Source of the DNA: Bradyrhizobium sp. Tv2a-2
GTDB taxonomy: Bacteria > Pseudomonadota > Alphaproteobacteria > Rhizobiales > Xanthobacteraceae
NCBI RefSeq assembly: GCF_000472425.1
Contig: NZ_AXAI01000038.1
Coordinates: 191-43,899, forward strand
Direction: 5' to 3'
DNA: 43,709 nt
Of this stretch, positions 40,714-43,709 are shown one piece after another. The notes beneath the pieces are model-generated. The model was not told where the DNA came from, did no database searches, and saw only the letters and a list, made by a program, of their open reading frames with translations. The position numbers and the translations under genes are program-made. Each line of letters starts with the position of its first letter. The first letter of the stretch is position 1.

Positions 40714-41940
40714 TTAGCGCAGAGACCTGGTCAGGAGAGGGGTCTGCTGCGGGGATGACGCGGACAATGCCGTCGCGGCCTGCGCGAAATGCGATTGGCC
40801 GCCGAAATCGCCCGCCATCATCTGATTCAGGAGGGCGTACGCCCTCGTACCGGCGCTTGAGGCGAGATCGGGCGTGGTGCCGAGGTTGGGCACGGTGCCC
40901 GACCTCGATGCTCCGGCCTCGCTCAGCGTCGCTGCCGGACTGGCGAAGTCGGGATGACTGTTGAGCAACTGAGCGACGTCGCCTAAAGACGCGCCGCCCC
41001 TCAAGCCCGACCCGGTCAGGACTGGTGTGGCAGGATCGGTCGGGGCGGCGATGCCCCGGCTGAGGCCCGGCCTGCTTGTGAGTGGTGTGGCAGGATCGGT
41101 CGGGGCGGCGATGCCGCCGCTGAGGCCCGGCCTGCTCGTGAGTGGTGTGGCAGGATCGGTCGGGGCGGCGGCGCCGCCGCCCGAGACCGGAGCGATCGGC
41201 GTCGTCGTGCCGCCCACGCCCGTCCAACCGGCCGCCTGGGCCCCAGTGACGACCGTCGTATTGCGGAAATCGGCGGTAACGCTCTCGGTTGGACCCGAGT
41301 TCCGATAGAGTCCTTCCTCCCAATAGGTGGGCGCTCCATAGCCCAGCGGACCCGAATAATTCACGACCTGGGTGCCGTTGACCGAGACGTGCAGATAGCC
41401 ACCGCCGGTGTTGGATACATTGGCCTGTATTTGAATATTATTATACTGGCCAGGTGTAATGGGATTGGGGTCGGTCCAGAGCGTCAGCATAGTTGGACTG
41501 CCGGGATTCTGACCGGGGGAGGAGTAGCGAGCAACAACTTGCAGATGATTGCCAGCAAGTTGAATCGCAAACGGGGGCGACGTCGCCGCACCACTCACTT
41601 CGTCTTCGTTGTGCATTTCTCCGGTGACAAACCATGACGCCGTGTTGGTGAACGTGTTGTTGGGCCCGTTCGGCTGCACCATAAACTGATAGTCGATGGC
41701 AACCGGAGTCCCCGGCTGAATGTAGCCGCCCGCGGAACCGTCAACTTCGGCCCGATCCTTACTCGAGGGATCGAACCAGGCGTGATCGCCCCGCTGGATC
41801 TCAAATTGCAAAGTCTGCGGATCGGGATTGGTCAGGCTATAACTCCGGCCCGCCGTCTCAACTTCGAATGCGGCGCCACCGATATCAATGTAGGTTTTCG
41901 GTGCGGGCGCAAATTTTGTAATCGTGCCGGTCGTATCCAA
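40714..41940 (-). CDS. Heparin-lyase-like (PF14099-type) protein with repetitive C-terminus
   Basis: A 408-residue protein. Residues about 20-225 resemble the polysaccharide-lyase jelly-roll family: LQFEIQRGDHAWFDPSSKDRAEV, WFVTGEMHNEDEVSG, PFAIQLAGNHLQVVARYSS, and GGYLHVSVNGTQVVNYSGPL. Residues about 250-310 are tandem AAPTDPATPLTSRPGLSGGI-type repeats encoded by 60-bp DNA repeats. The last 80 residues (LLNSHPDFASPAATL ... ALLNQMMAGDFGG) are low in charge and may be a type I secretion signal. There is no N-terminal signal peptide. The start is a TTG (41940) with GGAG eight bases upstream; an in-frame TAA lies 21 bases before it, and no ATG is available. Substrate unknown. Confidence 0.65.
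   Translation of the reverse strand: MDTTGTITKFAPAPKTYIDIGGAAFEVETAGRSYSLTNPDPQTLQFEIQRGDHAWFDPSSKDRAEVDGSAGGYIQPGTPVAIDYQFMVQPNGPNNTFTNTASWFVTGEMHNEDEVSGAATSPPFAIQLAGNHLQVVARYSSPGQNPGSPTMLTLWTDPNPITPGQYNNIQIQANVSNTGGGYLHVSVNGTQVVNYSGPLGYGAPTYWEEGLYRNSGPTESVTADFRNTTVVTGAQAAGWTGVGGTTTPIAPVSGGGAAAPTDPATPLTSRPGLSGGIAAPTDPATPLTSRPGLSRGIAAPTDPATPVLTGSGLRGGASLGDVAQLLNSHPDFASPAATLSEAGASRSGTVPNLGTTPDLASSAGTRAYALLNQMMAGDFGGQSHFAQAATALSASSPQQTPLLTRSLR
40981..41180 (-). repeat. 60-bp tandem repeats in the lyase-like gene
   Basis: Two nearly identical 60-bp units (41041-41100 and 41101-41160), a degenerate one before (40981-41040) and a 20-bp partial after. In protein they are 20-residue units with AAPTDPATPLTSRPGLS. 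The high similarity implies recent expansion. Confidence 0.9.
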
Positions 41941-42100
41941 TTTCAGATCTCCATCGCGTTAGGATGTTGAGTTGACGAGGGCATTCCACCACCGCGTATC
42001 GCAAAGGCGCGCAACATACTGCGTGCTCGCGGCTCGCGCCGCGAACAGACTTCAAAGCAGCGGAGATCTGATTTTGCCCACCCGACTGCTGGGCGGTTGG

Positions 42101-42508
42101 TTAATGAGCGAGTATGGCAAAAAAAATAGGTGAGCATGGCGACATTTTGAATCGCATGGCCCCACCTGTGGCATATGGGCCGGAGGCGCTTCGCTTGGCG
42201 ATCAGCGCACGTTCGCCAAGGTCGAGTGCATCCCAAGCGTCCAAGAATGGAAGGCCAAGCGACGTCCATCGGCGCAGCCGACACACTCAGTTGACGGCAG
42301 TGATCACCTCTCTGTTGAGGGCAGATCGATTGTTGCGGTGCGTCTCGGTGAGCACGCGAAGCGTCAAGACCATGGCCTCTTCGCCGTGGTTCTTGAGCAG
42401 GTGCTCAATCGTATTGCGACACCAGGTTTCAAGCTCGCCGCACCTCTGGCCAATCGGATTGAACCTGATCCCGAATTGCCGACAGAGTTTGCGGGCAGCG
42501 CTCGCCAT
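42101..42508 (-). pseudogene. Hypothetical gene interrupted by an in-frame TGA
   Basis: From the ATG at 42508 (CAGGAG nine bases upstream) the frame reads MASAARKLCRQFGIRFNPIG, then RCGELETWCRNTIEHLLKNH and LTLRVLTETHRNN, to TGA at 42289-42287 after EVITAVN. The same frame continues past the stop with RRWTSLGLPFLDAWDALDLG, which fits the expected continuation of a family I recall from Bradyrhizobium (EVI-AVSDV ... LGLAWLEAFD-IDL). I therefore read it as one gene broken by a nonsense change. Sequence after about 42190 is degenerate. Confidence 0.45.
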
Positions 42509-42987
42509 TGATCGCAACTCCTGAAACATCGCCGGCCGCCGCGCGCTCATCCGGCGTCGGCGGCCGGGATTTCGGCGAGGTGGCTGACACCCTCGCCAAC
42601 AAACAAACCAATCAGCCCGCGAGCGAAAAGGTGCCCCCGGCTCGTAAGCCCGAGGGCCAGTTTGAGCCGCGCGCCCAAGAAAATAGCGCGGCCTTCAGCC
42701 CTGATAGCCGTACACGTTGACGCTGTTGTTGGTATTGCCGGACCCAAGCGACGGACAGGATACGGTGATTGCCGTGTTGGAAGCCGAGAATGCGCGTGCA
42801 CTGGCCTTGCTGAGCGGCCGGAGGCCAACAAACTAGTGACGCCTGGTGCGATCCAAAAAGTAGACGCGAATAGACGCTTTGGGTGGCGCCACTGCCGATC
42901 GAGATCCCCGGATTGTGACTTGGGTCACGGCGAGAACGAGCCCGAAGAGAGGACATTCTCTCTTCCTAAACAAAGGAGGATCGAGAC
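42509..42987. other. Intergenic stretch before peptide 3
   Basis: No supported gene in 479 bp. A minus-strand frame about 42695-42832 reads ...TVSCPSLGSGNTNNSVNVYG before a stop but has no start codon; it may be a gene remnant. The CRP-like palindrome at 42914-42929 and a possible -10 (CATTCT, 42954-42959) near the right end belong to peptide 3. Confidence 0.4.
42914..42929. promoter_or_regulatory. CRP-like palindrome upstream of peptide 3
   Basis: TGTGACTTGGGTCACG fits TGTGA-N6-TCACA with one mismatch and ends 58 nt before the peptide 3 start. A class II layout is possible with CATTCT as -10. Confidence 0.45.
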
Positions 42988-43173
42988 ATGAGCGACGAAC
43001 TTCACGAGCTATCCATCGGCGATCTCGATGAGGTCAGCGGTGGCATCTATAGGAACTTCACCCCTGGCGTGTTCCTCACGCCATCTATCCCCATCCCGCC
43101 GCCCGAGCCGGCGACGGCCCTGGCACCAGGGGACTGGTCTTGGGAGGGCAACGGCCAATCGTTGGCTAAATAG
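42988..43173 (+). CDS. Double-glycine leader peptide 3, 61 aa
   Basis: The strong ribosome-binding site AAAGGAGG lies before the ATG at 42988. The 19-residue leader MSDELHELSIGDLDEVSGG is a textbook double-glycine leader. The predicted core of 42 residues starts IYRNFTPGVFLTPSIPIPPP and continues EPATALAPGDWSWEGNGQSL; it is proline-rich with two tryptophans and no cysteine, unlike peptides 1 and 2. Export and cleavage by a C39-peptidase ABC transporter is expected but none is in the window. A CRP-like site lies upstream. The core gives no firm hint of activity. Confidence 0.75.
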   Translation: MSDELHELSIGDLDEVSGGIYRNFTPGVFLTPSIPIPPPEPATALAPGDWSWEGNGQSLAK

Positions 43174-43434
43174 ACGCTCGCCCCACACGCACACGCTCTA
43201 AAATCGCCCTCGCCCGCGCGACGGTCTGCAGCGCTGGTCGCGCCAAGCGGATGATCTGGGCGCCTGCTTCCGGCGGTGCCGGGTGCTGCCAAGGCCTGAC
43301 CGGAGGCCCGCCGCACCCGGCGACCACGCGGGCGCCGAAGTGGGGTCGAGGATGGCGCCGCTACGCCAGCTAATAACGTGGCTGGTGGCCGATGGTTGCC
43401 GATCGTCAGATTTGCAAAACGCGCCTGGCGCGCT
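43174..43434. other. Stretch between peptide 3 and the IS481 transposase
   Basis: No supported gene in 261 bp. It should contain the right end of the IS481-type element, but I could not place its terminal repeat without the other end. Confidence 0.3.
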
Positions 43435-43709
43435 CTAGCTGTGGAGCCTCAAGAGGTTATACCCGGCCAAGCCGAGCCTGCTGATTGGTGGTACAGACCC
43501 GATACTGCCATGAGGACGATGCCAATTGTAGCGGTGGAGCCATCTTGGCAACTCGGCGGCGCGTTCTCTTGAGGTGTTGTAGGCCTGGGCGTAAGCCCAC
43601 TCGCGCAGGCTGGTTTGAATGAAGCGCTCGGCCTTGCCGTTGGTTTGTGGGGTGTAGGGCTTGGTGCGGATGTGTTTGAGGCCGAGGCGCTTGCAGGCCT
43701 TCTGGAAGG
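43435..43709 (-). CDS. IS481-family transposase, C-terminal part
   Basis: The frame is open at the window's right edge and ends at TAG 43437-43435, leaving 91 codons. It reads FQKACKRLGLKHIRTKPYTP, QTNGKAERFIQTSLREWAYA, ... LHRYNWHRPHGSIG, PPISRLGLAGYN, the typical C-terminal part of the IS481 DDE integrase core; the E of NGKAER is the expected third catalytic residue. The frame is intact as far as seen. The N-terminal part lies outside the window. Confidence 0.93.
   Translation of the reverse strand, partial: FQKACKRLGLKHIRTKPYTPQTNGKAERFIQTSLREWAYAQAYNTSRERAAELPRWLHRYNWHRPHGSIGSVPPISRLGLAGYNLLRLHS

Noticed and set aside
41943..42284. Minus-strand frame of 113 codons before the lyase-like gene
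   Set aside because: It overlaps, in another frame, the continuation of the TGA-broken gene and has no family-like features.
42508..42720. Plus-strand frame starting at a TTG
   Set aside because: Weak start, no ribosome-binding site, polar low-complexity sequence.
42695..42832. Minus-strand frame ending NTNNSVNVYGYQG
   Set aside because: It looks protein-like near its stop, but has no start codon between the preceding stop and this segment; kept only as a possible remnant.
1..43709. CRISPR arrays, rRNA genes, phage integrase
   Set aside because: No regularly spaced repeats, no rRNA-like sequence and no integrase frame were seen.

Overview
The window looks like chromosomal DNA from a Bradyrhizobium-type alphaproteobacterium. 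The evidence is high GC, an aapJQMP general amino-acid transporter, a FixJ-type regulator next to a FixK-like one, FNR/FixK2 boxes, a pcm-tolC pair, a set of lipid A sugar-modification genes, and interspersed palindromic repeats of the kind common in that genus. The species is inferred, not proven.

Layout. 1-2.4 kb: the 5' part of a TolC-type outer-membrane channel, a Pcm-type methyltransferase, a small conserved ORF and tRNA-Asn. 2.5-7.2 kb: divergent aspD and aspT (aspartate decarboxylase and aspartate:alanine antiporter) followed by a universal stress protein; two FNR/FixK-type boxes lie between the divergent genes, pointing to low-oxygen control. 7.2-11.2 kb: a lone receiver protein, a LuxR-type response regulator, a sensor kinase with an ABC-binding-protein-like sensor, and a divergent Crp/FNR (FixK-like) regulator. 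11.2-14.7 kb: small conserved proteins, tRNA-Cys, two copies of a dispersed repeat and a DTW-domain tRNA-modifying enzyme. 15-19.2 kb: cyclopropane fatty acid synthase, cysteine synthase and a TPR/glycosyltransferase-like protein. 19.2-25.3 kb: aapJQMP and a metC-type lyase. 25.4-36.6 kb: one long minus-strand run reading alpha-2-macroglobulin (yfhM), pbpC, a GT83 glycosyltransferase, a PAP2 phosphatase, a GT2 glycosyltransferase and a LAB_N membrane protein; it covers periplasmic wall defence and repair plus probable lipid A glycosylation.

From tRNA-Arg(TCT) at 36.94 kb to the end, the DNA changes to accessory character: small orphan genes, two decayed genes, a heparin-lyase-like protein with 60-bp tandem repeats, an RlpA-like/membrane protein pair and the 3' part of an IS481-family transposase at the edge. 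The most interesting content is three short genes encoding peptides with double-glycine (C39-type) leaders. Two of them sit divergently inside an 835-bp segment bounded by near-perfect 20-bp inverted repeats with CTAG at each outer end, and no transposase is recognisable inside it: a possible mobile cassette of secreted-peptide genes. Each of the three peptide genes also has a CRP-like TGTGA-N6-TCACA palindrome (one mismatch each) about 60-80 nt upstream of its start, suggesting shared control. No matching peptidase-transporter is in the window.
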